A stretch of DNA of 64,000 nt. It comes from Rotaria macrura (lineage: Eukaryota; Rotifera; Eurotatoria; Philodinida; Philodinidae). The stretch covers positions 1 to 64,000 of the forward strand of contig OENT01000010.1 of NCBI GenBank assembly GCA_900239685.1, written 5' to 3'. Positions within the stretch are counted from its first letter, which is position 1, and every line of letters begins with the position of its first letter. The translations under genes were made by a program, and so were the position numbers. Shown piece after piece: positions 1-11,471 of the stretch. Below the pieces are notes generated by a model. It was not told where the DNA came from. It ran no database searches and was given only the letters and a program-made list of their open reading frames with translations.

Positions 1-2241
1 CGAACATGAAAAGAATAGAAATGACGAAATGATCTCACAAACGGTGAAGATCATAACAGAGCCATTCATGGGTACCCTAATACAGATCATCGTGGTCCCA
101 TTTTCCGATGTAAATCACCTATTCTAATCTTCCATTACATCCTCTTTCGATCATCGACTTTTCAATTCGTCCTTTCTTCGTAGCCATCGTCTTTTTCCCT
201 TCTGTTTCGCTAATAATGCCGTTTTGCGCCCTTTGAACAACCCTATCTTCTTTTTCTCATCATGCATCTCTCTCCTTATGTACAGTTTTTCAAATCCAAA
301 TCTTATATCATCATAATCTTTCACATTCACTCTCATTCACATCCAAAGACTTTCGATACTTCATTTAGACTATTTTTTTTCTCTCTCTCGTTCTCCGTGT
401 CTCTCATTCACCTTGCTAAACAAACAAACAAACACTTATTTCTTAATTTCCTTTTGTGTCAATACGATTCTACTCCTGACCTCACACACACCATCCCCAC
501 CGACTCAAGCCCTTTTACTCGGGTCGGAGATTGGTTTTTCATTCGGTACGGAAGCCCTGTAACGGTGTAATCGTCACTTATGTTATCTTGATTTTTCTTG
601 TGTGCGCATTTGTTTGTTTCTCTTTCTAGTTTCCCTCCCTTCTTCTCTCTTATTGTGTTGCGCCTGATATTGTCAATTTATATTAACAACATATATTTTT
701 CCTCTCATTATCATTCTAAAATCAAAACTCTTCATTTATATCTTATTTTATTGACATATATCTACATTTATTCTTCTCATATCTTACACTCGCCCTTCGA
801 GTGTTTCTGACGCCTACTTGTACCATTTCCTTTTTCTCGTGACTCTTGTCAGTTACTCTCTTATCCAGATTCTTAATCTGATATCTATTCTATCCATACC
901 AAATACATTATCGAATACTCATCCGAATTCAAGTCTATTTTATTTCATCAATTTCACTCTCTGTTACAATCAATTATTGTGGCCCCTGGCATTTTTAATA
1001 GTTGCGCCTCTGAACAGACTAACAACACAACAGGGGGAGGGGGCTAGTAAAATAATCGAAAAATTCCGAGTTTCGACCAGTCCCCTGGTCGTTTTTTCTT
1101 TTCATCTACTTCTGTAAATTTCGATAGTACTGTTGGTTAGCCTAATCGAAATTCACTAAAACTGACCTGAAGGACTAATAAGGACTGGGGATTTTAGATA
1201 CCAAAATCCGTTCATCTTTGATATCGACTAGATAGCCCTGGTGCTTACCTATATTAGATGCAACCATCTTTTCAAGAGTGTATCTAGCAAGTTACTCTAA
1301 GTTAGTGATCACTTTCGAAATTTTCTAATCTGATTTCCTTGTATCAGGTGTCTCACGTGGAGGGCTGAGGTTGGGTAGAGAGGTGTTAGAGGTCTATGGA
1401 TTGAAACGGGATGAGAGCTACTAGCGGAAACGGTCGAGATCGGCACCTTGTGTTGTTTGCAGTGTGGAAACCGGTTGGATCCAGTTCGGAAAAGCTGCCA
1501 GGCCGGTAAATACTGGATATTCATTGGTTGAGTTTAAAAAATAATTACTTTCCTTTTGCTCTCTATTCTTTGAAACAAAGTGTTTTATGAGACTTTTTTA
1601 AGAAATATGAAGTTGAAGAAATTATGCGCTAGATCCATATGAGTGAAGAGCACAGTAATTGTAAAATCAAGGAAAATCATACATAAAAAATGATAATAAG
1701 AAAGACGTGTGTTGCTTTCGATAGACCAATGTCGAATTTGTATGAAAATAATAATTTCTCAACACTTTCACGCGCTGAGATTGACGTTCAAATCATTATA
1801 GCGAATTCCTCTATGCTATATCCATATATCCAGTAATCTTAGTGAATAGCTACTCCCATGACAATCACTCAACACTTTGTTAGTAAAACTATTCCAAAAG
1901 TCAACTTTTTCTATGATTTCTTTCTTTTTGATGCCCGGTTATCTTTGTTTGAATAAAACTAGTTTAAACAAAATTCTACTGACTTCAATTTCGTGCTAGA
2001 CGTTGAAGGCAAAACTGAATTTTTTCTGGAACAGAGAAAGATTTTGACTTGATTTTCGTTAGATATTACTCTACTGTGTAGGGTGAAATGTTGTTCTACA
2101 TCGTTTGTGAACATAGTAATTTTTAACTTTGAATAAAATTTTTCAATGAAAGAAGTTTATGAAACAAACTTCTTCAACTTTTCAATGAAATCTTTGCTTT
2201 GAATGTGGTCTTCAGCAGACTAGCATCTTCCTATTTTCTTC
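1..2241. other. Non-genic flank with no supported gene
   Basis: No convincing coding exon was found. Roughly 100-960 of the + strand is strongly pyrimidine-rich (long runs of T and C), which produces several spurious open frames full of Ser, Phe and Leu. A group of hairpins at 1074-1209 and a GC-richer block at about 1340-1510 are listed separately. The stretch lies downstream of the caspase-like gene, so part of it may be that gene's 3' untranslated region. Confidence 0.5.
1074..1209. other. Cluster of three perfect hairpins
   Basis: Three inverted repeats lie within 136 bp. The first has a 7-bp stem CGACCAG/CTGGTCG with loop TCCC at 1074-1091 and is followed directly by a run of six T. The second has a 9-bp stem AATTTCGAT/ATCGAAATT at 1117-1153 with a 19-nt loop. 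The third has a 7-bp stem GGATTTT/AAAATCC at 1189-1209 with a 7-nt loop. The arrangement could be a structured RNA, and the hairpin plus T-run resembles an RNA 3' end, but I do not recognise a known RNA family. Confidence 0.3.
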
Positions 2242-3384
2242 TTAATGTAATTCGAAGTTTGTTTGCTTACCTTCGAGTTTGTCGCACAAACATATATCAC
2301 TGTCTGTTAAGAGAGCATCAATATAGCACGGTAATTGTCTTGATTTCGATTCTTCTTTCACTGCTTGATTAACAGAGCGCAGTACTTTTGAAATGTCAAT
2401 GCCAGGCTTCACGATGTGCTCCAACAGATGCTTTGTAAATAAACCATTTTCTTGCTGTTCATTGTCATATGCTTTAGTTCCTGGAGCACAGGCAAATGCA
2501 ATCAATGATCCAGCGTTGACAATTGCTTTCTGGTGACTAGATATAGAAGAATTTGAATAAGGACTTCTCGCAGTCATCATCTCTAATTCACCACTTCGAA
2601 GATAATAAACTCGACAACAATCCAATAGACAGATCGTTACGAATGGAGATCGACTATTGAAATTGTGAAGGTATGTTTGCACGTGAATCATGTATTGTTG
2701 TAACTGTTCGTAATTTACTTTTTGGTTGTCTTGGGTGAAAGCTGCCGTTCTATTCATGGAGAATATACTTTTTTGAATATCATCAACGATTGCACGACCG
2801 TTTTCTTTGGGTATCAGAAAATTTTGATCCTAGAAGCATGGTTTAATAAAATTCTACAAATTGTCGTCAATAACCTTTACAGTTTATTTAGTTCTATGAT
2901 TTATTTTTAAGAGTAGAAAATACAATTTGAATAGTATTAACAGAAAATTTTCAATTTCATGATAGATTCTGGCATAAATTCCACGAGAAATTAGGAGATA
3001 TGCTAGATAAACCATGCACCCTTTGGAAAAATGAACAAACTCAATCTCTAGACTTCGATGTTTAGTGCTTACTTCCCATTGTATTCCATGTCCAGCAAAA
3101 TAAAATAAGACCATGTCACCTTCCTGTATTGAATGTTTAAAATTTAAAAGAGAAGTCTCCATTTGTTCATGTGTCACATCCGTTTCTTTCGTAACAGTGA
3201 AACCAATTTTTTGCAGTGCAGATGCCATAGCATCGGCATCATTTGTTGCATTTTTCAACTCTTTATTGTATCTATAGTTACCAATACCGATGACAAGGGC
3301 TTTTTTACGGTCAGATTTGATCTGAGATTGATATGTTGCTTCAGCCATTAAAAAACGTTTTAATATCTGAAAAATCTCTGCCAT
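2242..3384 (-). CDS. Caspase-like cysteine peptidase (C14 family)
   Basis: Two exons, 3384-3073 and 2829-2242 or 2829-2271, are joined by a phase-0 intron (GTAAGC donor, CTAG acceptor). The product is about 300 residues. Near the N-terminus is the p20 opening KALVIGIGNY, followed by the catalytic histidine in FYFAGHGIQ and, after the intron, the segment DQNFLIPKENGRA and the catalytic cysteine in CLLDCCR. Both catalytic residues are therefore present, and the C-terminal region resembles a p10 part (IAFACAPGTKA). The family comprises cysteine endopeptidases of the caspase/metacaspase fold, cutting after Asp or after Arg/Lys; specificity cannot be read here. No death-fold prodomain is seen. Start is at 3384, or at the in-frame Met at 3348. 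The end is uncertain: a good GTAAGC donor at 2270 would splice to 2220 and stop after two more codons, whereas read-through stops at 2242. Confidence 0.8.
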
Positions 3385-3683
3385 TATTCGAAACGCATTA
3401 TGAATACATGGGTATAGGTGACCAACAAATGTGATAGCATTGAATACATGTTATTTCGATGTTTACTTCCATTCACAGCTTTACACAACCATATACTTGA
3501 GTTCAGATAAATATCTTTTTCACATGGTGTATTCACATAACATTTGAGACGTCAGATTCTTTAGGTGCTCTCATCTACAGTAATCCTTTAAGAGTCTCTG
3601 GCACGTCACGTGCATTATGCCAGATTTTTTTCTCGTTATTTAAGGTGCCATGCTTATGAATTATTTCAAAATATCTTCATAAG

Positions 3684-4098
3684 ACCCCGCCCCCCTCAAA
3701 ATACAAGGCCACCCACATTAGAAGGCCATGTCCGGAAAAAAGTTCATCGACCAAATTAGAAGGTCATGCTCTAATTAAATAATTAACTGCATATAATTTT
3801 TTTAAATTAGTTAATAATTAATCGAATTCTGTCATTTTTCTGCTGTTTTTTTTCGAAAAATCACTTCGTTTCCCAAGACATACAGTGTATTCTACACAAA
3901 AAGGGGAATTTTTCCATTAAAAATACCAACAGAATTAAATTAAAGTTATTAATTAACATTTATTAACTATTGTAATTTTAATAAAAATAAAAATAAAAAA
4001 TTGTTTAAAACTTAACCTCAATAGAAAGCCACTCAGAAAGTAACGATGTGTGGAGACGTGATACAAGGCCGTGGCCTTTTATTCTGGGGGGGGGGGTT
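3684..4098. mobile_element. MITE-like element with G/C-run inverted ends
   Basis: The left end (3684-3712) begins ACCCCGCCCCCC and continues AATACAAGGCCAC. The right end (4071-4098) is its imperfect inverse, starting GTGGCCTTTTATTC and ending in a run of 11 G at 4086-4096. A second copy of ATACAAGGCC lies just inside the right end at 4061. The interior is very AT-rich with palindromic TTAATTAA-type stretches. A short tandem motif, ATTAGAAGGCCATG then ATTAGAAGGTCATG, follows the left end. There is no coding capacity, so I infer a non-autonomous element; the superfamily is unknown and I could not fix a target-site duplication. Confidence 0.5.
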
Positions 4099-4650
4099 AA
4101 CATAATACATGGAAAACGCATGTAATGCACAGACATTTTGATAACGCACATACATTAATTTTTTTAACAAAAGTCCTGGATATAAAATTTTATTGTGTAT
4201 TTGGAATTATCGGTTTAGAGCATCAAAGTAATGATGTTTATTTGTACTTCAAGCTACCATTCCTGTTTTTGTGTCTAATAATGTGTCCGTTGTTTAGATA
4301 TGGCAAGAGACAAAAGAGCTTTTGCAAGCCACTTTTGCACAAAAATACTGAATTTTGGCAGGTGACTACCATTTCTTCTCTTAATTATTAAAAATGAATT
4401 GCATGCATCGACGCAGAATATACGAATACCTACCTAAAAACTTAAAATGAACAAGATCGGTTGTTTTGTGTCCAAGAATTTGAGTCCTCAACTTCAATCA
4501 TGCTGGATGACCGTTAGCTGTTTATCATGAACAGATTGTTGTACATGCGAGAAGCATAGATTTTCTTACGTAATGGAACAAATTAACAATCTCACCTAAT
4601 AATAAACTATCAAAGACAGTGCTATACTCTCCTCCATTTACGTGCCTCCC

Positions 4651-5115
4651 ACCCAAGCAGGCGAAATTTTTCAAAAACGCGTTTGAGCGCCCGAAAATAG
4701 ACAGAACATCGAGAAAAGTGGACGTGTTGGGATGACAATCAGCGTTCCCGATTGTGAGTGGAAAAAGCTCATTTCCCACCTTCTTGTGCGTTTAATCACG
4801 TTTTAAGCCAAAAACCGCTTGCAAATGAATAAAAAAAAATGAGAAATAGTGGTTTTCTTAATAGTACTTAGGAACTCTTATTATGATCACATCATCGATA
4901 ACGACTATGCAATAAATGACTACTATTTCTCTTTTTTATGCATTTACAAGCGGTTTTTGGCTGAAAACGCGATTAAACGCACAAGAAGGTGGGAAATGAG
5001 CTTTTTCCACTCACAATCGGGAACGCCGATTGTCATCCAAACATGTCCACTTTTCTGGATGTTCTGTCCATTTTCGGGCGCTTAAACGCGTTTTTGAAAA
5101 ATTTCCTGTTTGGGC
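4651..5115. mobile_element. Long inverted repeat (foldback/MITE-like), arms about 195 bp
   Basis: The left arm (about 4651-4850) and right arm (about 4922-5115) are near-perfect inverted copies separated by about 70 bp. Matching landmarks are AAATTTTTCAAAAACGCG at 4668 and its reverse complement near 5085-5105, GCCAAAAACCGCTTG at 4807 against CAAGCGGTTTTTGGC at 4947, and GAGAAATAGT against ACTATTTCTC at the inner ends. Both arms translate to the same short peptide beginning MGNELFPLTIG in opposite directions. This reflects the duplication and not a gene. The whole unit would fold into one long hairpin. Confidence 0.75.
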
Positions 5116-5409
5116 AAGAAGATAGTAGAAAAATAGAAAAAGAAGACTTCGACCATTATAAAAAATACACCACTGCACTATCATATTAGCTGAGAACAAT
5201 GCATTAGTTTCTCATCATTAGAATTTTGATACAAATAACAAGGTGCTCTCGCATGCAGATGATATTATAATCAGAAGAATGAAGGAAAGTGTTCTTGTCT
5301 CTGGGATCTATCATAAAAAAGCCATCTGTCACCTATTGAATTTTACAGACTTGTTGCAGTCGATTATATTCTACACTAGCTTTCCCGCATACATCTGTTG
5401 CATAGAAAG

Positions 5410-5844
5410 CATAGATGTCCATCGCGGTTGACTATCTGCCATTGCCGCGCCGCCGAGGTTTTGAAAAATTTCTGCCGCGACGCTACTGCGCCGTGGAGTT
5501 TCCGAAAAGGTTATTGCCACGCCCCTACCGCGACGCTACGTATAAAAACAGAGCTGCTGCCGCTGCATTAGAAATTATACAAAATCTACTTTTTCACAAA
5601 AAGTAGGCAATATATATGTTATAGGGTTAACAATTCCTGTCTGATGAAATATTAATGTAAAAAGAGATGAGAAACAGCAACAATCCTTTCGAAAAACAGC
5701 AGATTCATTCTTTTTATAGGGTCTAGAGATTTTTAGCGCGACTGAAAATCTGCCGCGACGGGTGAAAAAAATAATCTGCCGCTGCCGCCCTGCTACCGCT
5801 ATGAGATTTTGAAAAAAGTACCGCTGCCGCCATGGACATCTATG
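5410..5844. mobile_element. GC-rich non-autonomous element with short terminal inverted repeats
   Basis: The ends are CATAGATGTCCAT (5410-5422) and its exact reverse complement ATGGACATCTATG (5832-5844), and the pairing continues inward as GCGG/CCGC. The interior is far richer in G and C than the surroundings. It contains many copies of CTGCCGC, GCCGCTG and CCGCGACG, and two related blocks around TTTTGAAAAA. The only open frames are repeat-driven. I infer a non-autonomous DNA transposon or a satellite-derived insertion. Confidence 0.55.
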
Positions 5845-8800
5845 ATAGAAAGCATGGAATACTTTTTGCGTGATAAAGTCGATGTTGGTATGCAAATATA
5901 AGTGGTTGAGGATATATGTATATATCACTTTTTATGTCGAACTAGCCCCCTCACCCTTTTTCAATCTATCTAATTATTTACTCACCATGATGGAAAAATA
6001 TTTTAATCTAAAACAATCGAGGAAACACCAATTCTGTTGCTGTTGATCAGGGTATTACGTAACTCACTGTTTGCTGAATTTTTGAAATGACACATGTTTT
6101 ATTTTTGAAACATAACAACTCTTTCTATTCTGATTCTTCCTACTTTGTGTCCTTTTTTCGTTTTTTTAAAATTCTGTTGGAATAATTATTTTATTCAGAA
6201 GGAGTTCTCATAGCAACAGTAAACATAGACTGATAGAGTGGATGCAAAATGATCAAAAAAAAAGAAAAAAAAGTATGCTCGGTGGATGAAATTCACTGTA
6301 AAATACCTACATACTAATAAAACACTCTTGAATTTCTACGGAGTTCTCTGTATTAAAAGGAACATACTTGTATTCACGAATGTTCTAGAGCTTAATTTCA
6401 CACTAGGATACATAGAACTTGAATCTGGTAGCCATCTATCTGTTCATACAATCCTATTAATCTATTAATAATTCGAAACTCAAAATACTAAGTACGGTTA
6501 ATATTTTTGTGTAGATGCGTCAAGCATTAGAGAAGAGAATGAATCGATACTCACTCTGCTGACATCATTTAATACGGTAAACGGTTGATGTATTTATAAT
6601 TTTACATGCAAATTTCATGTGCATTCCAAAGCATTGGCTCGAGAAAAATTTGGTGCATATTTATATTCATTTTTTAAAACAATATTTCATCGAATAAATG
6701 ATAAAAGTACTGATGATTTCATATTAGCGTTCACATATTATGATCGATGGGGTTTAATTCTGATCCTCATGTTGCTAACTATTTTCTTCAAATCCAATAC
6801 TGAGAAGAAATAGAGAACTCATGAAAGTTGATATATTCTTAGAAAATAACTTCAAAGAATATTTGATTGTTTTTCACGATATCATGACATAGATGAATAC
6901 TCGCGAATATTGATCGGATCAATCAGATTCCATAAAAGTAGTTCAAAGTTTTACATACTTGATTACAACTGGAAATTCGTCAGATATCTCATAGAATACT
7001 TTCATTCATTAATTCTTTTTCTTTCGATTTCATGAAAACATTTATATTAACCATATTCATTGAAATCAGAGTTTATTGTATCTAGGTAACTGAATTATTA
7101 TTTATGCAGATTTAAAATTTAATTTCTTTGAAAAAGACATGAAATGAATTCGTATCGACAACAAAATATTTTGATAAAAGTGAATCGAATCGTGGCAAGA
7201 AAAACTTCATTCATGAAACTTGTGTTACAGTAAGGATAACTCAGGCGAGCCCTCATTAGATGATTTCCTGTACTGAAATTGTGAATAAACAAAAAGAATT
7301 TCGTGTTTCAGTGTCTTTGTTTCACTGAACTAGGTATATTGAAACTTTTTGTTCGATGTTTCCGAAAAATCGAACCAATCACAAGTTTCCCGATTGCTAG
7401 ATTCTAACAATGTAGATAGATTCTATAATTTTTAGAAGTTTATTCTGAATACAATCTTTTGAAATAAATGTTACCATAAAACAAGCACAATGACAATTTT
7501 ATTTTCTATTGAAGATGATTTTAAATACAGACTAAATTAAATAGCATCGTTTTTCTTGTCATACAATGGGAAAATAGACTGAGTTAGTCTGACGACTCTG
7601 TATTGCATGTTTTTCGTTGGATGTAACTGAATCATCCGATAACCCCCTTCTGAAGAGAAAAATTGTGATTCAAAAAGAGTTACGTCCACTCAGAATTCGT
7701 TATTTAAGAGAATATTATAAAACACGTTGTAGAATAGTTAACTATTATTCTTCGTTAATATATGAGTTTTGGTGAATTCTTTTAGATTCCATATTTAATC
7801 ACTATGGAGTGGATGTGTAAAACTTTTATTTTGCAAAGTTGATCAGCTTTAATGATGAACAAGGTATTGTCAACATTTTACGATTTTGTAATTTTTATCA
7901 AAAGTTATCAAGATATTTATTAGAGAATTCATATAGACTCATTAATACTTATGCGACGTCAATACAACGATTGAAGACTAATACTAATAAAAAACAAAAT
8001 AGTATCGATAATAAAATTGACATACTGGAAAAACGAATCTACCATATTTTTCTCAAATTGATTTACGCCTCATTTGTTGATTTCATTGTTATGGAATGTA
8101 AATAGATAGAAAAAATAAATTACTTCTAATGAATTTTCACATAAGTTTTTGGCTCATGCTTCGGAAGATTCTGTTCAGCAAGTCTTGTGATTGTAGTGCT
8201 GACGATTCGATATGAAGCTTATTTATAACGATTGTTGCATCGCATAAGATAACTTTACTTGGTATCTGATAAATCTTCTTTTCTTTTCTTGGACATCTTT
8301 TGATAATGCAAAGTCTTTTATTGATCGCCATATGTCTCAATCTGCCGTCACTCGAGCACTAGAATGATTGTAAGATAAGAAAACACGGTTATTCCTATTT
8401 TGAGTAATAAATAATACACTAATGCATGATCTTAGACATTATTAATTTATGGTACTATGTAGTTGTAATAACTACTTTTAAATCTATCTGTAGACTAGGT
8501 AGTATCAGTTCTTCTAGTCTCACTTAAAAATACTTTAACGGACAAACTTCAAAGAAAATTCACCGATTCTTTTACCGCTTTTATCAGAAAAGACTAATTG
8601 TATTATACTGCTATGTAACATGAATGCTGTCGTACCTTTAGAGAACACCGAAAATAATAATTTTCGAATTTAGATATGAAACATTGCATGAAGATTAGTC
8701 TTTATAAAAATCGTTCATGAAGAACGTTTCAGAGTTTTCGTTTTTTCTTATGTCAAATTGAAAACTATAGAAAACCAAAAATATCGAAAGATCTGAATCT

Positions 8801-9023
8801 GTAAGAGAATTGCCAAGTTGATAACTATTCGTTGCATATTTTATCATTTCTTTTGAATTCATCTATTCACAAATCTTTAATTTTTTTTACAGTCTTTATT
8901 TCAAACATATGAATGCTCTAAAACCTAACAAACAAAAATAACCACTGAAATAGCAAAAACAAATTTACTATATTTTAAAAGAAAAACAGTTTACTGCTAC
9001 CATTTTAATAAGCATTACTGTCA
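5845..9023. other. Intergenic, no supported gene
   Basis: AT-rich sequence without a convincing gene. It includes a possible retroelement scrap at 7839-8105. A minus-strand open frame at 8137-8340 has no recognisable domain. Otherwise nothing notable is seen. Confidence 0.4.
7839..8105 (+). pseudogene. Possible retroelement (RT region) remnant
   Basis: An 88-codon open frame contains ILRFCNFYQKLSRYLLENSY, which loosely resembles the FLG-x-x-NFYRKFI block downstream of the reverse-transcriptase active site in Ty3/gypsy-type polyproteins. Neither the active-site motif nor any other domain is visible nearby, and the frame soon becomes low-complexity Lys/Asn. If real, it is a short decayed scrap. 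The resemblance is weak and could be chance. Confidence 0.2.
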
Positions 9024-10177
9024 TTAGTGATCACTCGAATATTGTTGAAATAGAATACCAAGTGACTTTATTTGTGATTGATGCATTGGTGAAAATAGTA
9101 AAGACTGTTCCACGAGAAATTTCATATCCTGAATCCATCTTGGAAAACTACGAGCCAATCTTTCACAATGACGAAAAAGAAATAGATAGAACCAATGCTC
9201 GGATATAATTGATGTTGATGGAAAATTTTTTTGAATACAAAATAAATATTCTTTTTCAGCTAGGCAACGGCATGCTGAAAATGAATTATCTGATGAAGAA
9301 ATCATCTCACGAATGATTTTTTCTTCTTCGTATGATGTTAACGGATGAAAACACACAGATGACGTATATTTTACAGATGTTTGTGTTTCCTTATTCTTTG
9401 TAGACATATCTGATAAACAAATGATATCATCCTAAAATACAAAAGACGATCCATACTGTTATTAAGCAATAGAACTACAATTTTTTTTCACATTTATCGG
9501 TTCATTTGAATTCGTACTAAATAATTGTAAAATTTCTTCGGTATCATTGTCTTGATCATTATTTAATGTTGGTATGATTTCTTCAATGATGACATCTTTG
9601 GTTGATATTTCACTTATAACTTCTGAATGATTTATATCATCCCAATACCACCATTCATTTTTAAGTATATTTATACGTTTTCTTAATGAAAATTTTGATA
9701 ATTGAACAGTTTGTTCAATCGCTCTATTAAAATTTGATTTATCTTTTAATGTTAATCTTTGCTCTTCATGTAGTCGTCTTTTTATCTGAATACCAAAGAA
9801 TCTTGATTTTTGGTATGATTTCGTTTTTCTTGAATGTATATCTTCTTACTTTACGACGCCATTCTCTACGTTGTTGAGTCAATTGTTTTACTCCTACAAA
9901 TGGTAAAATACATGTTGTACGAATCCAACTTCGTTCAGCAGTTTCACCGAAAAAGAAAACATGTACATAAGTTGTTTTTCCTAAGAACGAATTCAATCGA
10001 TGATAAAACAAATAACCTTATGTTATTCAAAACTTTCATTTTGTTCTTCTGACATCTCTATACCTTGATGACGAATCCAATCTTGATTTTCTTCGGTAAA
10101 TATAACAGCTGGCCAAAATGGTGCTGTTGCTAATTTAGCCCATACAAGTTGTCCGAAGTGAGGCGAAGTAGATGATG
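9024..10177 (-). CDS. PWWP-domain protein (5' end unresolved)
   Basis: Four exons are supported: 10177-10034, 9980-9850, 9785-9492 and 9431-9024, with introns of 53-64 bp (GTAAGA donor for the second). The first exon encodes HFGQLVWAKLATAPFWPAVI, the opening strand of a PWWP domain. The second continues it with TYVHVFFFGETAERSWI and ILPF, the typical second half. PWWP domains read methylated histone H3 (often K36) on nucleosomal DNA, so the product is probably nuclear. After the domain come a basic Lys/Arg stretch, an acidic Asp/Glu/Ile-rich linker and a C-terminal segment of about 130 residues that I do not recognise. A short upstream exon ending at a GTAAGC donor near 10225 (DVILKKPLD) would join in frame, but no start codon was found. 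No SET, methyltransferase or PHD domain is seen. Confidence 0.75.
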
Positions 10178-11471
10178 CTAAGTTGAAAAATAAATTAATC
10201 GTGATCACCAATTGTGCAAGCTTACGATCAAGTGGTTTCTTTAGTATCACATCCAAGAAAAATAGTCAAGTTTTCGAGTTTGAACTTCAAGTTTTTAACC
10301 TCGAGTCATTATGTATTCATTCTACAAGTTGTATCTTATCTGAAGTCCAGTCTCTAGTAAGCTCTAGTTTCGAATTATGTTCGAACGAGCAACTCCGATA
10401 GAATCATCGGAACTAGCTATGTTCTAATTGCTGAAAAATCAGTATTTTATTTAAATGAATTCCTTATCGATATGTAAAGATAAAGGATTTGTTCATGCAT
10501 GTCGTTGTATTACTTTTGACCAACTAAATTATTGCTGTTTCTTAAAATACATACACCTTTTTCAAAATGTATCTCTCTATCACAAAACATACAGTTTTGT
10601 AAGCCAGACAAATCAGATGTCATTTATTTCTGTAACTGATTAGTGCAATTAACATGATCTATAACTTGATCAACTAATCTATCGATTCTTACTATCAGAT
10701 GAATCCATGGTTAGTACATCGTTGGAAGTCATTCGTTCAATCTAAAATATAGAATATTAGCTATTATGAGTCATATATTTTAATTCAGATAAGATAGAAA
10801 GTAGACAAAAAAAGTTGGATATGAAACAGGTTGTGTCAAAGAAAAAAAACATGAGATACAAACAGCTTGTATCAAAAGAGAGAGAGAGAGAGATCGTATA
10901 TACAATGACAGTAAATAAAATAAAAACAAATGAATTATTCTTGATAATCAAATAGAAGACTGAGTGAATCGACAATCTAAAATAAAAAGAAATCATAACT
11001 ATTTACAATAATACTCAAAACTATAGGTACATTCAAGTATTTGATCTTTTGCCTCCTTCGTTTTTAGTCACCAACACAAATTCAAACAATAGTTACAAGA
11101 ACGAATCAAATTCTTTCGCATGGTCGTTGTTTTTATATGGAAGACGATGCTTTAGAAGTTCACTTATTAACTTCATATTTGAGAGAACATAAAATTTTGA
11201 ACTATTTCAAAATGTACTATTCTTTCTATGAGTTTCTCTTCAAAATTTGATAAAAAACAGAATCAGTAAATTACTATTATTAATTCTAAAATACATAATA
11301 CAAAGTGAATTTTGAAATCTATGTTTAAACATTTACACCCAAAACTATATGCCACATATTTGATTAGCAAAAAACAACTAGATCGTATATAATACATAAA
11401 AATTTATTTTTATGTGTTAGGTATTGCACTACTATTTTAATTTCGAACGATTGTTACGTATAGATGTAACG
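10178..11471. other. Intergenic between PWWP gene and kinesin gene
   Basis: This interval should hold the missing 5' exon(s) of the PWWP gene at its left edge. It contains an (AG)n microsatellite at about 10877-10892. No other supported feature is seen. Confidence 0.4.
10877..10892. repeat. (AG)n microsatellite
   Basis: Eight AG units between the PWWP and kinesin genes. Confidence 0.85.

Noticed and set aside
262..1117. Three consecutive plus-strand open frames
   Set aside because: Composition is dominated by T/C-rich codons for Ser, Phe, Leu and Ile. There is no domain and no splice-phase continuity; the pyrimidine tract explains them.
4525..5189. Two opposite open frames encoding the same peptide (MGNELFPLTIG...)
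   Set aside because: They lie in the two arms of an inverted repeat. The identity comes from the repeat itself, with no domain or splice context.
8137..8340. Minus-strand frame ending LLNRIFRSMSQKLM
   Set aside because: A coding-like stretch, but no family or flanking exon recognised, so not listed as a gene.
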